Counted from the stretch's first letter, positions 11,015-19,929 are shown. The stretch is 64,000 nt of DNA from Halomonas sp. Y3 (GCF_024137965.1 NZ_CP099975.1:1426001-1490000); one strand, 5' to 3'. Notes: generated by a model not told the origin, from the letters alone. Translations and numbers: made by a program.

Positions 11015-11947
11015 CTAGCCGGGTTGGCGCGCTGCCTGCTCCTGGGGCAGCAGGGCGGCGTGGATCATGGCGTTGACCGGCGTGGCCACGGCGGCCTCGC
11101 GGCCCAGGCGCACCACGGCGCCGTTCTGGGACTCCAGCTCCGAGGGCAGGCCGGCCATGATGTCGCGCTGCATGGAGGCGGTGCTCGCCTCGGGCAGGGC
11201 ATCGATGAAGCGCATGGCGCGCTTCACGGCGTCCGCCGGCAGCGCCACGCTTCGGGCCCGGGCCACCGCCTCGATCTCGGCCAGGATCTGCTCGATCATG
11301 GCCCGGGTCTCGGGGAGGGAGCGGGTCACGCCGATGGGAGCGCGGGTCACGCTGCCGATGCCGCTCATGGCGCAGATGAACAGGAACTTGCTCCACACCG
11401 CCACCTGGATATCGTCGGGAATCTCCGCCGTGACGCCCCTGGCCTGGTCGAAGGCCGCCTTGAGGCGTTCCGCCCGCTTGCTGCGGCGGTTATCGCGCTC
11501 GCCGAAGCGTATGAAGGGCGATACGCCGGCATGGCGGATATGGCCGGGAGCCTCCCGCCAGGCGAGGATGCCGCAGAGGCCATCCAGCACATGGGCCTGG
11601 CCCAGCTGGCCGGCCAGGATATCAGCGGCCTCCACGCCGTTCTCCAGGGGCACCACGAAGGTATCCGGGCCGATCATCGGACGGATGGCCCGCGCCGCCT
11701 CGGCCACCTGCCAGGACTTGACCGCCACCAGCACGGCATCCACTGCGCCCACCTCCGCGGGCTCATCGGTGGCCTTGACCTCGGGCAGGTGGAGGTCGCC
11801 CTCGATGCTCGAGACCTTGAGGCCATGGCGGCGCATCTGGGCCAGGTGCTCGCCGCGGGCGATGAAGGTCACATCGTGTCCGGCCTCGGCCAGGCGGGCG
11901 CCAAAGTAGCCGCCAACGCCGCCGCTGCCCATGATTGCCAATCGCAT
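11015..11947 (-). CDS. panE: 2-dehydropantoate 2-reductase (ketopantoate reductase)
   Basis: The N-terminal Rossmann motif GSGGVGGYFGARLAEAGHDV (residues 7-26) binds NADPH, followed by the ApbA/PanE core (VLVAVKSWQ, PLENGVE) and the C-terminal helical domain with the WSKFLFICAMSGIGS stretch that holds the catalytic lysine. The enzyme reduces ketopantoate to pantoate in pantothenate and CoA synthesis. The length of 310 residues is normal. Some homologues act on other 2-ketoacids, and no panB or panC is nearby, so the substrate is a family-based assignment. The gene stands alone, convergent with the DCC gene. Confidence 0.85.
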   Translation of the reverse strand: MRLAIMGSGGVGGYFGARLAEAGHDVTFIARGEHLAQMRRHGLKVSSIEGDLHLPEVKATDEPAEVGAVDAVLVAVKSWQVAEAARAIRPMIGPDTFVVPLENGVEAADILAGQLGQAHVLDGLCGILAWREAPGHIRHAGVSPFIRFGERDNRRSKRAERLKAAFDQARGVTAEIPDDIQVAVWSKFLFICAMSGIGSVTRAPIGVTRSLPETRAMIEQILAEIEAVARARSVALPADAVKRAMRFIDALPEASTASMQRDIMAGLPSELESQNGAVVRLGREAAVATPVNAMIHAALLPQEQAARQPG

Positions 11948-12153
11948 TGTCGCTCCCTCGTTTTCGGCTTGAGCCTGCCCCAGCCTACACCGGAACGGCT
12001 CGGTCTGGCATCGCCACTTGGTCGGCAGTCAGGGGGCCTGGGTCGGCAGGGGACGTCATGACGCCTGTGTGACCGGCTGATACCATGGGCGCCATCCCTC
12101 TTGTGCGCGGCTCCGGGCACTCCCGCCGCCGCCTCGCTTCACGGAAGAGCCCC

Positions 12154-13731
12154 ATGACTCGATCCCGCCCCCAGGCCACCATGGACGACGCCCTCTCGCC
12201 GCTCTCGCTCAGGCGCGTGGGCATCGATACCTACCGCGAGAACGTGGCCTACCTGCATCGCGACTGCGACCTCTATCGTGCCGAAGGCTTTCAGGCCCTC
12301 TCCAAGGTGGAGGTGCGCGCCAACGGTCAGCGCATCCTGGCCAGTCTCAACGTGGTGGATGACCCCGCCATCGTCGACTGCCAGCAGCTCGGCCTCTCCG
12401 AGGACGCCTTCGAGTCCCTGGGCGTCGAGGAGGGGCTACCGGTCAGCGTCTCCCAGGCCGAGCCGCCGGCCTCGATTCCGGCGCTGCACCGCAAGATCAA
12501 CGGCGAACGGCTGACCCGGGATGATTTCCGGGCGATCGTTCAGGACATCGCCGAGCTGCGCTACTCCAAGATCGAACTGACCGCCTTCGTGGTGGCCTGT
12601 GACCTGGGTGAGATGGACCGCGAGGAGATCTATTACCTCAGCGATGCCATGTGCCGCGTCGGGCGCCGCCTCGATTGGCACGAGCATCCGGTGGTGGACA
12701 AGCACTGCATCGGTGGCATCCCCGGCAACCGCACCTCCATGCTGGTGGTGCCGATCGTGGCCGCCCACGGCCTGCTCTGTCCCAAGACCTCCTCTCGGGC
12801 GATCACTTCGCCGGCGGGCACCTCCGACACCATGGAGATGCTGGCTAACGTCGACCTGCCCTTCGATGAGCTCGAGAAGATCGTGCGGACCCATCGTGGC
12901 TGCCTGGCCTGGGGCGGTACCAGCCAGCTCTCCCCGGCCGACGACGTGCTGATTTCGGTGGAGCGGCCGCTCTCCATCGACTCCCCGGGCCAGATGGTGG
13001 CCTCGATCCTCTCCAAGAAGGTGGCCGCGGGCTCCACCCACCTGCTGCTGGACATCCCGGTGGGGCCCCATGCCAAGGTGCGCTCCATGCCCGAGGCGCG
13101 TCGCCTGCGCAAGCTGTTCGAGTTCGTTGCCGCACGCATGGGACTGACCCTGGACGTGGTGATCACCGACGGCAGCCAGCCCATCGGCCGCGGCATCGGC
13201 CCGGTGCTGGAGGCCCGGGATGTGATGCGGGTGCTCACCAACCACCCGGAGGCGCCCATGGACCTGCGTCAGAAGTCCCTGCGCCTGGCCGGGCGCATGC
13301 TGGAGTTTGACCCGGACGTGCGCGGCGGCGACGGCTTCGGCATCGCTCGGGACATCCTCGACTCCGGGCGCGCCCTGGAGCGCATGCAGGCGATCATCGA
13401 TGCCCAGGGGGCCAGGCCCTTCGACCCGGACAACCCGCCCCTGGCGCCTCACGCCTTCGAGGTGGTGGCGCCGGAAGATGGTGTGGTGATCGGTATCGAC
13501 AACCTCAAGCTGGCGCGCATCGCCAGGCTGGCCGGTGCGCCCAAGGCCGCCGGTGCGGGTATCGACCTGGCCGCCCGCATCGGGGACGAGGTCAAGGCCG
13601 GGCAGCCGCTCTATACGGTCTATGCTGCCTTCCGCAACGAGCTGGCCCTGGCCCACCAGTCCAGCGAGCGCGACAGCGGCTTTACCCTGGGTCATCGCGA
13701 CGAGCTGACCCATCTCAACGTGGAGATGTGA
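12154..13731 (+). CDS. Thymidine phosphorylase family protein, AMP phosphorylase type
   Basis: The 525-residue protein has an extra N-terminal domain of about 85 residues before the pyrimidine phosphorylase core, as in archaeal AMP phosphorylases (nucleoside monophosphate + phosphate to base + ribose 1,5-bisphosphate). The core carries [14 protein letters not shown] (DKH-SxGGVxGN type rather than the KHSTGGVGD of thymidine phosphorylase), [48 protein letters not shown] and [12 protein letters not shown]. The start at ATG 12154 is chosen for GGAAGAG upstream; 12085 and 12181 are alternatives. The next gene, a PRPP synthetase homologue, begins one base after the stop, so the two are almost certainly coexpressed. 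Activity is inferred from family features. Confidence 0.85.
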   Translation: MTRSRPQATMDDALSPLSLRRVGIDTYRENVAYLHRDCDLYRAEGFQALSKVEVRANGQRILASLNVVDDPAIVDCQQLGLSEDAFESLGVEEGLPVSVSQAEPPASIPALHRKINGERLTRDDFRAIVQDIAELRYSKIELTAFVVACDLGEMDREEIYYLSDAMCRVGRRLDWHEHPVVDKHCIGGIPGNRTSMLVVPIVAAHGLLCPKTSSRAITSPAGTSDTMEMLANVDLPFDELEKIVRTHRGCLAWGGTSQLSPADDVLISVERPLSIDSPGQMVASILSKKVAAGSTHLLLDIPVGPHAKVRSMPEARRLRKLFEFVAARMGLTLDVVITDGSQPIGRGIGPVLEARDVMRVLTNHPEAPMDLRQKSLRLAGRMLEFDPDVRGGDGFGIARDILDSGRALERMQAIIDAQGARPFDPDNPPLAPHAFEVVAPEDGVVIGIDNLKLARIARLAGAPKAAGAGIDLAARIGDEVKAGQPLYTVYAAFRNELALAHQSSERDSGFTLGHRDELTHLNVEM

Positions 13732-13732
13732 C

Positions 13733-14632
13733 ATGGATGCCGCCCTGCTTCATTTTTCCGACGAGGCCGGGCCGGCGCGGCGCCTGGCCGACGCCTGCCG
13801 GCTGCCGGCCCTGGTGGTGGAACGCCACCGCTTCCCCGACGCCGAGCTCAAGCTGACCCTGCCACTTGGCGACGAGCGGCCGGTGCCCGCCACCCTGGTG
13901 CTCTACCGCAGCCTGGACCGCCCCAACGACAAGCTGGTCGAGCTGCTGCTGCTGGCGCGGCACGCCCGGCGCCTGGGCGTGGCGCGCCTGGTGCTGGTGG
14001 CGCCCTACCTGGCCTATATGCGCCAGGATATCGCCTTCCATCCCGGCGAGGTCGTCAGCCAGACCATCATCGGCGGCTTCCTGGCCGAGCTCTTCGATGC
14101 GGTGATCACCGTGGACCCCCACCTGCACCGCATCGAGCGCCTGGAGCAGGCGATTCCCCTCGATCATGCCATCGCCCTCTCCGGTGCGCCGCGGCTGGCC
14201 GAGCTGATCGCCGGAAAGCGCCCCGAGGCGCTGCTGCTGGGCCCCGACGAGGAGGCGCTGCAGTGGGTCTCCCAGGCCGCCGAGCTGACCGGGCTCGACC
14301 ATGCGACCTGTCGCAAGGTGCGCCATGGCGATCGCGACGTGGAGATAGCGCTGCCCGATGTCGAGGTGGCTGGACGGCGAGTGGTCCTGATGGATGACGT
14401 GGCGAGCTCCGGCCATACCGTGGCCCGTGCCGCCGAGGCCCTGCTGGCGGCGGGGGCGCTTTCGGTGGACCTGGCGCTGACCCACGCCCTCTTTGCCGGA
14501 GATGCCCTGGCGGTGATTCATGCTGCCGGGGTGGGGGAGGTGTGGAGCACCGACTGTATCGCCCACGACAGCAATGCCATCGCCATGGCGCCGGTGTTGG
14601 CCCAGGCGCTGGATGAGGTGCTGGCCGGCTGA
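13733..14632 (+). CDS. Ribose-phosphate pyrophosphokinase (PRPP synthetase) homologue
   Basis: The 299-residue protein has both Prs domains. The ATP-binding region shows RFPDAELKL (usual F-x-D-G-E, here alanine for glycine) and YLAYMRQDIAFHPGE. The site-defining DPHLHRI supplies the conserved histidine, GPDEEALQWV matches the SPDxG loop, KVRHGDRDVEI keeps the catalytic lysine/arginine loop, and VVLMDDVASSGHT is the ribose-phosphate-binding loop. It is shorter than housekeeping Prs (about 310) and is paired with an AMP phosphorylase-like gene rather than standing near ispE/pth, so it is probably a second, specialised paralogue. Whether it uses ribose 5-phosphate or ribose 1,5-bisphosphate is unknown. 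Confidence 0.82.
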   Translation: MDAALLHFSDEAGPARRLADACRLPALVVERHRFPDAELKLTLPLGDERPVPATLVLYRSLDRPNDKLVELLLLARHARRLGVARLVLVAPYLAYMRQDIAFHPGEVVSQTIIGGFLAELFDAVITVDPHLHRIERLEQAIPLDHAIALSGAPRLAELIAGKRPEALLLGPDEEALQWVSQAAELTGLDHATCRKVRHGDRDVEIALPDVEVAGRRVVLMDDVASSGHTVARAAEALLAAGALSVDLALTHALFAGDALAVIHAAGVGEVWSTDCIAHDSNAIAMAPVLAQALDEVLAG

Positions 14633-14661
14633 GTCGCCCCGGCGTCCTGTCGATCCTGAAA

Positions 14662-14702
14662 CGCCAGCGGGGCACGAGAGAGTCTCTCGTGCCCCGCTGG
14701 CG
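14662..14702. terminator. Long perfect inverted repeat between convergent genes
   Basis: A 20-bp arm at 14662-14681 is exactly complementary to 14683-14702, with a single base between. It sits between the Prs homologue and a convergent small gene. No strong T-run follows on either side (CTGTTGTGG on the plus strand), so it may act as a bidirectional or RNA-stabilising hairpin. Confidence 0.6.
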
Positions 14703-14741
14703 CTGTTGTGGCCACCCGCCCGGCGAGTGGCGCTGCCGCCG

Positions 14742-14990
14742 TCAGGCGTAGAGATTGGTCCCGCTGGCGGCCCGCAGGCGCTCCAGGGAGATCACCTGCT
14801 GGCCGCGCTCCGGGGTATCGGTGCGAAAGCCGATCTCGAAGCCGCGGTCGGTCAGCTCTTCGATCCAGAACTCTTCACTGGCCATGCCCTCGGCTTCACT
14901 GGCGCTGGAAGCATGGAAGAGGCCGCCGCCGAGGTGCATCTCCTGACCGCGGGAGTGGAGGGCGAAGACGTCGACGAGGAAGGATTTCAT
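14742..14990 (-). CDS. Small hypothetical protein, 82 residues
   Basis: The protein starts MKSFLVDVFALHSRG and contains a histidine- and glycine-rich loop (EMHLGGGLFHASS) followed by FWIEELTDRGFEIGFRTD. I do not recognise the family. Start: the ATG at 14990 is the only plausible one, because the longer ORF to 15227 runs into arginine-rich sequence typical of shadow translation. The codon pattern matches its neighbours. It is convergent with the PRPP synthetase homologue and transcribed in the same direction as the M42 peptidase, but a hairpin separates those two. Confidence 0.6.
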   Translation of the reverse strand: MKSFLVDVFALHSRGQEMHLGGGLFHASSASEAEGMASEEFWIEELTDRGFEIGFRTDTPERGQQVISLERLRAASGTNLYA

Positions 14991-15131
14991 GGCGCTCACA
15001 TTGGCTTGGTGTGTGTGGCACCCATCATAGCCAGGCAGTCGGCGAAGCGAGAGCAGATTCGGATTCTGTTGTGACAAGCCCCATGCGTCGGCGACATCAT
15101 TCCGCGCCGGCATGAGTGATGCCCGAAACGA

Positions 15132-15171
15132 GGGGCCCCGTAGACGCAGCACGTCGTGCCCGCGGGGCCCC
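15132..15171 (-). terminator. Two-part hairpin after the M42 peptidase gene
   Basis: GGGGCCCC arms at 15132-15139 and 15164-15171 enclose an inner GCACG/CGTGC stem. It lies 13 bases after the M42 peptidase stop codon on the minus strand. There is no obvious T-run, so it may be a weak or Rho-assisted terminator. Confidence 0.45.
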
Positions 15172-15183
15172 GTGGCGCGGCGC

Positions 15184-16428
15184 CTAGTCGCCGTGGGTAT
15201 CAGGCTTGTCCCCGCCCCGGTGGGCAAGGGGGGCTGCCTCGTCCAGGCGGGGGTGGTGGTCCAGGAACTCCCGGTGGGGGTCGGGCAGGGCGTCCAGGGC
15301 CTGGAGGCTGTGGGTGATGGCGTGGATCGCCGCCGTCACGTCCCGGGTGTTGCCGGTCTCCGAGATGGTATGCATGTTGCGGATCGGGAAGCCGATGGAG
15401 GTGGCCACGCAGTCCACGGCGGCCAGCACGCCGGCCATGCCGTCGGTGCCGGTATCGGCGCCGACGATATCCCGCTGCATGGGGATGCTGTGCTCCCGGG
15501 CGGTGGTCTCGATGATCCGGTTGAGCTGCTCGCTGGCGATGGCGCCCACCGAGAGGGTGAAGCCCTTGCCCATCTCCAGCGGCTGCATGCGACGGTCGCC
15601 GATGCCCGGGGCCGCCACGTAGTCATGGTTCACGTCCACGGCGATGATGGCGTCGGGCCGGAGCTCGCCGGCCAGCACCCGGCTGCCGAAGCGGCCGATC
15701 TCCTCGTAGCTGGCGATGGCGAACATCACCCTGACCTGCTCGGTGCCGCCCGCCTCGGCGATCAGCCGCGCCACCTCGGCGGTGACGAAGCAGCCCAGGC
15801 CGTTGTCCAGGTAGGCGCCGTAGAAGGTGTCCGGGCTGAAGCCGTGGCGAATGGGGCGGTTGAAGAGGATGGAGTCGCCCGGGCGCACGCCCAGGTTCTC
15901 CACCTGCTGCTTCTTGTTCTCGCCGTGGATCTGCAGGTCCAGGTAGATCTGTTCCTTCTTGATGCCCTTGCTGCCGTCGCGCTGGGCCGGGTCGGAGAAG
16001 TGGATGGCGCCCAGGGCTTCCACGGTACCGCCCTCGATGCGCCGGTAGCTGCCGGGCGCCTCGGGGTCCTCGCTGAACAGCGTGACCTCATGGCCGATCA
16101 GCACGTTGGGCAGGAAGGCGTCGGTGTTGATCCAGACCTTGCCGTCCTCGCCGATGGAGCGTACCTGCATGCGGATCTTGTCGGCGTGGCCGATCACCAT
16201 CACCTTGAAGAGGTCGTCGCGGCCCGGGTGGGTATCCAGCACCACGCCCGCATGGCCCTTGAACTGGTGCAGCTGCCACTCCGCGGGGGCGAAGCTCTCG
16301 AAGTGGGGCTTGAGCACGCCATAGGTCATGGCCGCCTCCAGGCCCACGGGGCTCGGAGCGGCGAGGATGCGCCGCATCAGCGCGAACTGCGGCTCGGGCA
16401 TCGGCTCGGTCCAGGGGGTATCGCTCAT
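15184..16428 (-). CDS. M42 family metallopeptidase (glutamyl aminopeptidase/endoglucanase-like)
   Basis: The 414-residue protein has the M42 co-catalytic metal ligands in order: VIGHADKI (His), YLDNGLG (bridging Asp), SYEEIGRFGS (Glu-Glu), VDVNHDY (Asp) and HTISETGN (His). M42 enzymes are large self-compartmentalising cytosolic aminopeptidases. A related M42 peptidase belongs to the NAGGN osmoprotectant operon of halophiles, but none of the other NAGGN genes is nearby, so I do not assign it to that pathway. The start at 16428 (MSDTPW) is preceded by CAACGAGAGAGAACG. It is transcribed alone. Confidence 0.85.
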   Translation of the reverse strand: MSDTPWTEPMPEPQFALMRRILAAPSPVGLEAAMTYGVLKPHFESFAPAEWQLHQFKGHAGVVLDTHPGRDDLFKVMVIGHADKIRMQVRSIGEDGKVWINTDAFLPNVLIGHEVTLFSEDPEAPGSYRRIEGGTVEALGAIHFSDPAQRDGSKGIKKEQIYLDLQIHGENKKQQVENLGVRPGDSILFNRPIRHGFSPDTFYGAYLDNGLGCFVTAEVARLIAEAGGTEQVRVMFAIASYEEIGRFGSRVLAGELRPDAIIAVDVNHDYVAAPGIGDRRMQPLEMGKGFTLSVGAIASEQLNRIIETTAREHSIPMQRDIVGADTGTDGMAGVLAAVDCVATSIGFPIRNMHTISETGNTRDVTAAIHAITHSLQALDALPDPHREFLDHHPRLDEAAPLAHRGGDKPDTHGD

Positions 16429-16596
16429 CGCGTTCTCTCTCGTTGCAGGGTGAGATCATCGTCCCGGAGCTTACCATTCCGGGCGGCTGCGGTCTGTCCG
16501 AGGCGTCCTCGATTACCACTCCCGCGACCGGCCGGGCCAGGCTATGCTGAGCCTCCTGGCCCATCGGTGGGCCTCGAGCGAGAAGGAGAGTCAGGC

Positions 16597-17124
16597 ATGT
16601 GGTCAAGGGTGTCGGTGAGATTGCCCCTCGGGCTGAGTGTGCTGTTGCTGGGAGGCTGTGCCGGCTCCCCGCCGGCGCCACCCGCCCCGCAACCTGAGGT
16701 CACGCCGCCCCCGGAGGTGGTGGTGCCCGGGGTCGGAAGGGAGGAGCAGTACTGGCTGCCGCCGCTGTTTCATGGCGTGGAGGACGAGGTCCACTACTAC
16801 ATCAGCCGCCTGCCGGACCGCCGCTTCGTTACCAGCTATGGCGGGGAGGAGCACCCGCGCCCTTGGTATATCGCCGCGGAGCGGCTCGGGCAGATCGGTG
16901 AGCCCGCCATCCCCGCCCTGGCCTCGCGGCTAGACACCCCGGATGAGTACGAGCTGATGCTGGTGCTCTATGCCCTGATGCTCGCCTCCCAGGACCCGGC
17001 GCTGATGGCCGCCACCGGCGGCGACTACGTCGCGCTCGGCTCGGTGCTCGATCCGCACGACAACGCCAAGAACCTCGCCCTGGCCCAAGCCTGGTGGCAA
17101 CGCCACGGCTGGCGCTGGCAGTAG
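16597..17124 (+). CDS. Putative lipoprotein, 175 residues
   Basis: The N-terminus MWSRVSVRLPLGLSVLLLGGCAG is a lipoprotein signal peptide: basic residues, a hydrophobic core and a lipobox LGGC with the lipidated cysteine near residue 21. A proline-rich linker (SPPAPPAPQPEVTPPP) leads to a globular part with a HEAT-like segment (IGEPAIPALASRLDTPDEYE). Likely attached to the inner leaflet of the outer membrane. No known function is recognised. ATG at 16597 has AAGGAGAG upstream. Its stop is followed in the same frame by a heat-shock-like remnant. Confidence 0.7.
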   Translation: MWSRVSVRLPLGLSVLLLGGCAGSPPAPPAPQPEVTPPPEVVVPGVGREEQYWLPPLFHGVEDEVHYYISRLPDRRFVTSYGGEEHPRPWYIAAERLGQIGEPAIPALASRLDTPDEYELMLVLYALMLASQDPALMAATGGDYVALGSVLDPHDNAKNLALAQAWWQRHGWRWQ

Positions 17125-17217
17125 CGTGAACGGTGCTGCATCTGCGCCAGCGGCTTCTTCAGCCGCACCATTGCGCTGCCCAGCGACATCGACGCCGACA
17201 AGGCCGAGGTCAAGTAG
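17125..17217 (+). pseudogene. Remnant of a small heat-shock protein (Hsp20/alpha-crystallin) gene
   Basis: Between the lipoprotein stop and the permease gene an open stretch reads GFFSRTIALPSDIDADKAE and ends at TAG (17215-17217). This is the classic Hsp20 segment (aromatic-x-R-x-hydrophobic-x-LP-x-x-hydrophobic-D), normally followed by a GVL strand. Neither the upstream crystallin strands nor the downstream GVL motif is present, so only about 21 clearly matching codons survive (17152-17214). It is in the same frame as the lipoprotein, directly after its TAG. A chance resemblance is possible but unlikely given the run of matches. Confidence 0.5.
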
Positions 17218-18262
17218 CCGAGCCCCGGGCGAGGCGGGCGGCCAGCTGGCGCCGCAGCGGCCTGATGGCCAGTGCCACCAGCACGACCAGCGCCACCGCC
17301 TCGAGCCACTCCGGCAGCAGCTCCTGCACCTGGTCGACCTGGCGCAGCACATCCAGCTGCCAGCCGCCCAGCAGTGCATCCACCCCCATCCCCAGCAGAA
17401 GGGCGCTGATCACGATGCCCGCCAGGTAGGCGGCCAGCGCACGGCCGCCCAGTTCGCGCCGGAACACGCCCAGGGTCGCCAGGCTGGTGACGGGGGCGGC
17501 GATCAGGAAGACCAGCACCGTGCCCGGCGAGACACCGGCCAGCAGCAGGCCGGCGGCGATCGGGGTGGCGGCGGTGGCGCACAGGTACATGGGGATGCCG
17601 ATCAGCGCCATCAGCAGCATGGCCAGGGGGCCGCTGCCCAGGGTGGCGAGAGTGTCGGGGGGCACCAGGGCGATCAGGGCGCCGGCCACCAGCAGCCCGA
17701 TCAGCAGCCAGCGGCTGATGTCGTCGAGAATGTCGCTGAAGGCGTAGCGCAGGCCCGCGGCGAGACGCCGTGGCAGCGAGGCGGATGCCGCCTTCTTGGC
17801 CTCCCCGCTGCAGCCGCTGCTGCAGCCGCAGCTCGAGGTAGCAGGGGCGGGAGGCGGGGTGGTGTCCCGGGTGCGCTCCACCAGCAGCCCGGTGGCGATG
17901 GCCGTGAGCACGGCACCAAGCCCACGGGCCAGCGCCATGAAGGGACCCAGCAGGGCATAGGTGATCGCCATGGAGTCGATGCCGATGCCCGGTGTGCCGA
18001 TCAAAAAGGCGGTGGTCGGGCCCCGCGGCGCGCCCCCGCGATGCAGGGCCAGGGCGGTGGGAATGGCACCGCAGGAGCAGAGCGGCAGCGGGGCGCCGAT
18101 GACCGCTGCCCGCGCCACGCTGCCGAGGCCGCGGCCGCCGATCCAGCGGGTCAGCCGGGTCTCGTCGAGCAGCGCCTTGATCAGCCCGGCGATGGTCAGC
18201 CCTAGCAGCAGCCAGGGGGCGGCCGAGAGGGCAACGGAGAGGGTGGCGGCGACAAGGGGCAT
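17210..18262 (-). CDS. Permease of the SO_0444/DUF318 family, probable Cu/Zn or arsenic-type efflux
   Basis: The 350-residue polytopic protein has about eight hydrophobic helices in two halves. The first half contains the family motif PLPLCSCGAIPTALAL and the second a repeat-like PMYLCATAATPIAAGLL. A cysteine-rich linker (SSCGCSSGCSG) around residues 140-155 separates the halves and could bind soft metals. These features fit the predicted permeases annotated as SO_0444-type Cu/Zn efflux transporters. The substrate is inferred from the family. No ArsR-type regulator is next to it. The C-terminal end overlaps the Hsp20 remnant by eight bases. Confidence 0.8.
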   Translation of the reverse strand: MPLVAATLSVALSAAPWLLLGLTIAGLIKALLDETRLTRWIGGRGLGSVARAAVIGAPLPLCSCGAIPTALALHRGGAPRGPTTAFLIGTPGIGIDSMAITYALLGPFMALARGLGAVLTAIATGLLVERTRDTTPPPAPATSSCGCSSGCSGEAKKAASASLPRRLAAGLRYAFSDILDDISRWLLIGLLVAGALIALVPPDTLATLGSGPLAMLLMALIGIPMYLCATAATPIAAGLLLAGVSPGTVLVFLIAAPVTSLATLGVFRRELGGRALAAYLAGIVISALLLGMGVDALLGGWQLDVLRQVDQVQELLPEWLEAVALVVLVALAIRPLRRQLAARLARGSAT

Positions 18263-18349
18263 GCGGGGGCTCTCCAGTGGCGGCGTTGCCCCATTCTGTC
18301 ACGGGAGAGGGGGCAGCGCAGTACCTGGCGCCCGGGCCAGGCCCTCGCT

Positions 18350-19267
18350 TCAGCGCCGTGCCACGCTGCCGAGGCAGGCCGGCAGGCTGTCGTGAAGGGT
18401 GCGCGGCACGATGCCCAGATCGCTGAAGGTGCCGACATCCTCGCCGACCAGGGTGTCCTGCTGCATCAGGATCACCTGGTCCCGGGTCAGAGGCGGGGAG
18501 GGAAGGGGGCTGAGCAGCAGGGCCGCCAGGCGCCACAGGAAGAAGGGCACCGGCAGCAGGGAACGACGGCACTCCAGGTGGGCGAGGAGCTGTTCGAGGA
18601 TCTGGCGATAGGTCAGCCGTTCCGGCCCGCCCAGCTCGAACAGGCGGCGCTCCAGGGGGCGTGACCCGCTCAGTCGTACCGCGGCTCTTGCCACGTCATC
18701 CACGTGGACCGGCTGGAGGCGCGTCTCGCCGCGACCGAACAGCGGCACTACGGGCAGGCGCGCCAGCCGTACCAGGGCGGCGAGGAAGGCGTCGTCGGGG
18801 CCGAACAGCACGCTCGGGCGCAGCAGGATCGCCTTTGGCAGGGCATCCACCACGGCGTGCTCGCCGGCCCCCCGGGCGCGCACATAGGCCGAGGGCGAAG
18901 CGGTGCTGGCGCCGATGCCCGAGACGTGGACGAAGCGCGCCACGCCGGCCTCCCGGGCGAGTCGCGCCAGGCAGGCGGCCCCCTCCACGTGGATCGCCTC
19001 GAAGGTCAGCCCCGCTCGGGGCCGCTCCACATAGAGGCTGACCGCATTGATGGCGGCGCTGCTGCCCGCCAGGGCGGCGGCCACCTGGTGCTCGTCGCGC
19101 AGGTCGCAGGCCAGCGCCTCGACGCTGTCACCCGGCTCCAGCCAGTCGGGCAGCTGCGGGCGGCGGGCGGCGATGCGCACCGGCCGGCCGGCCTCCACCA
19201 GCTCGCGCACGATGGCGCCGCCCAGAAAGCCGGTGCCGCCGAATACCGTGGTGAGGCCCTCGCCCAT
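18350..19267 (-). CDS. NAD(P)-binding SDR protein, complex I NDUFA9-like
   Basis: The 305-residue protein is an atypical short-chain dehydrogenase: Rossmann motif [13 protein letters not shown] at residues 8-20, then [12 protein letters not shown], a Y-x3-R ([10 protein letters not shown]) in place of the usual Y-x3-K, and [13 protein letters not shown]. The NDUFA9-like group is related to the mitochondrial complex I assembly subunit. In bacteria its members may act in quinone or sterol-type chemistry or as structural NADPH binders. The start at ATG 19267 is unopposed. It is divergent from yjdM. The substrate is unknown. Confidence 0.8.
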   Translation of the reverse strand: MGEGLTTVFGGTGFLGGAIVRELVEAGRPVRIAARRPQLPDWLEPGDSVEALACDLRDEHQVAAALAGSSAAINAVSLYVERPRAGLTFEAIHVEGAACLARLAREAGVARFVHVSGIGASTASPSAYVRARGAGEHAVVDALPKAILLRPSVLFGPDDAFLAALVRLARLPVVPLFGRGETRLQPVHVDDVARAAVRLSGSRPLERRLFELGGPERLTYRQILEQLLAHLECRRSLLPVPFFLWRLAALLLSPLPSPPLTRDQVILMQQDTLVGEDVGTFSDLGIVPRTLHDSLPACLGSVARR

Positions 19268-19400
19268 GACGCTTTCCTGTGGTGTCGGAATCCGCCCCTA
19301 TCCTGCCAGCCTCGGCCTCGGGCGTCATGCCCTCGGCTGGAGACCCGGGGCGCGGCGGTGTAGGCTTGGCGGCTTCCTTCAGCCCTTGTCGGAGCGCGCC

Positions 19401-19742
19401 ATGAGCGATCTTCCCCACTGTCCCGCCTGTGACTCTTCCTTCACCTACGACGACGGCCTGCAGTACGTCTGCCCGGAGTGCGGCCACGAGTGGTCCCGGG
19501 AAGCGAACGAGACCGCCGCGGACGACACGCCCCAGGTGCGCGACGCCAACGGCAACCCCCTGGCCGATGGCGACACCGTCACCGTGATCAAGGACCTCAA
19601 GGTCAAGGGCTCCTCCCTGGTGGTCAAGGTGGGCACCAAGGTCAAGAATATCCGCCTGGTCGAGGGCGACCACGATATCGACTGCAAGGTCGATGGCATC
19701 GGCCCCATGAAGCTGAAGTCCGCGTTTGTTAAAAAAGCATAA
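19401..19742 (+). CDS. yjdM: YjdM (formerly PhnA) zinc-ribbon protein
   Basis: The 113-residue protein starts with a zinc ribbon ([21 protein letters not shown]) and continues with the PhnA/YjdM SH3-like domain ([49 protein letters not shown]). YjdM was once thought to act in phosphonate use, but no phn genes are nearby and that role is not supported. ATG at 19401 has GGAGCG upstream. The final codons lie inside a 25-bp direct repeat. Confidence 0.9.
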   Translation: MSDLPHCPACDSSFTYDDGLQYVCPECGHEWSREANETAADDTPQVRDANGNPLADGDTVTVIKDLKVKGSSLVVKVGTKVKNIRLVEGDHDIDCKVDGIGPMKLKSAFVKKA

Positions 19743-19789
19743 GCGTCAAGAAGGCGTGAGCGTCAAAAAAGCATAAGCGTCAAGAAGGC
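19731..19789 (+). repeat. Direct repeat spanning the yjdM stop codon
   Basis: A 25-bp unit beginning AAAAAAGCATAAGCGTCAAG occurs at 19731-19755 and again at 19765-19789 (34-bp period). The first copy includes the last yjdM codons and its TAA. It looks like a recent slipped-strand duplication. Confidence 0.8.
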
Positions 19790-19845
19790 CTAACCGCCAG
19801 CAGGGCGTAGACGCCGGGAGGGGGCCGAGCGATAGCGCTCTTCAA

Positions 19846-19860
19846 TGAGAACGATTGTCG
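19846..19860. promoter_or_regulatory. Candidate Fur-like box upstream of the suf operon
   Basis: TGAGAACGATTGTCG matches the 7-1-7 Fur pattern (TGATAAT-N-ATTATCA) at 10 of 14 positions and lies about 70 bases before the suf -35 box. Iron control of suf by Fur is well known in enterobacteria. Here it is only a sequence match. Confidence 0.4.
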
Positions 19861-19929
19861 TTATTGATGAGATCGGCGGCGAACGTGCCGCCATCCTGCT
19901 CGCCTGACGCCGGAAATCGCCCGCTGGGC

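Noticed and set aside
15184-16428. Assignment of the M42 peptidase to a NAGGN osmolyte operon
   Set aside because: None of the other NAGGN genes is adjacent, so only the peptidase family can be stated.
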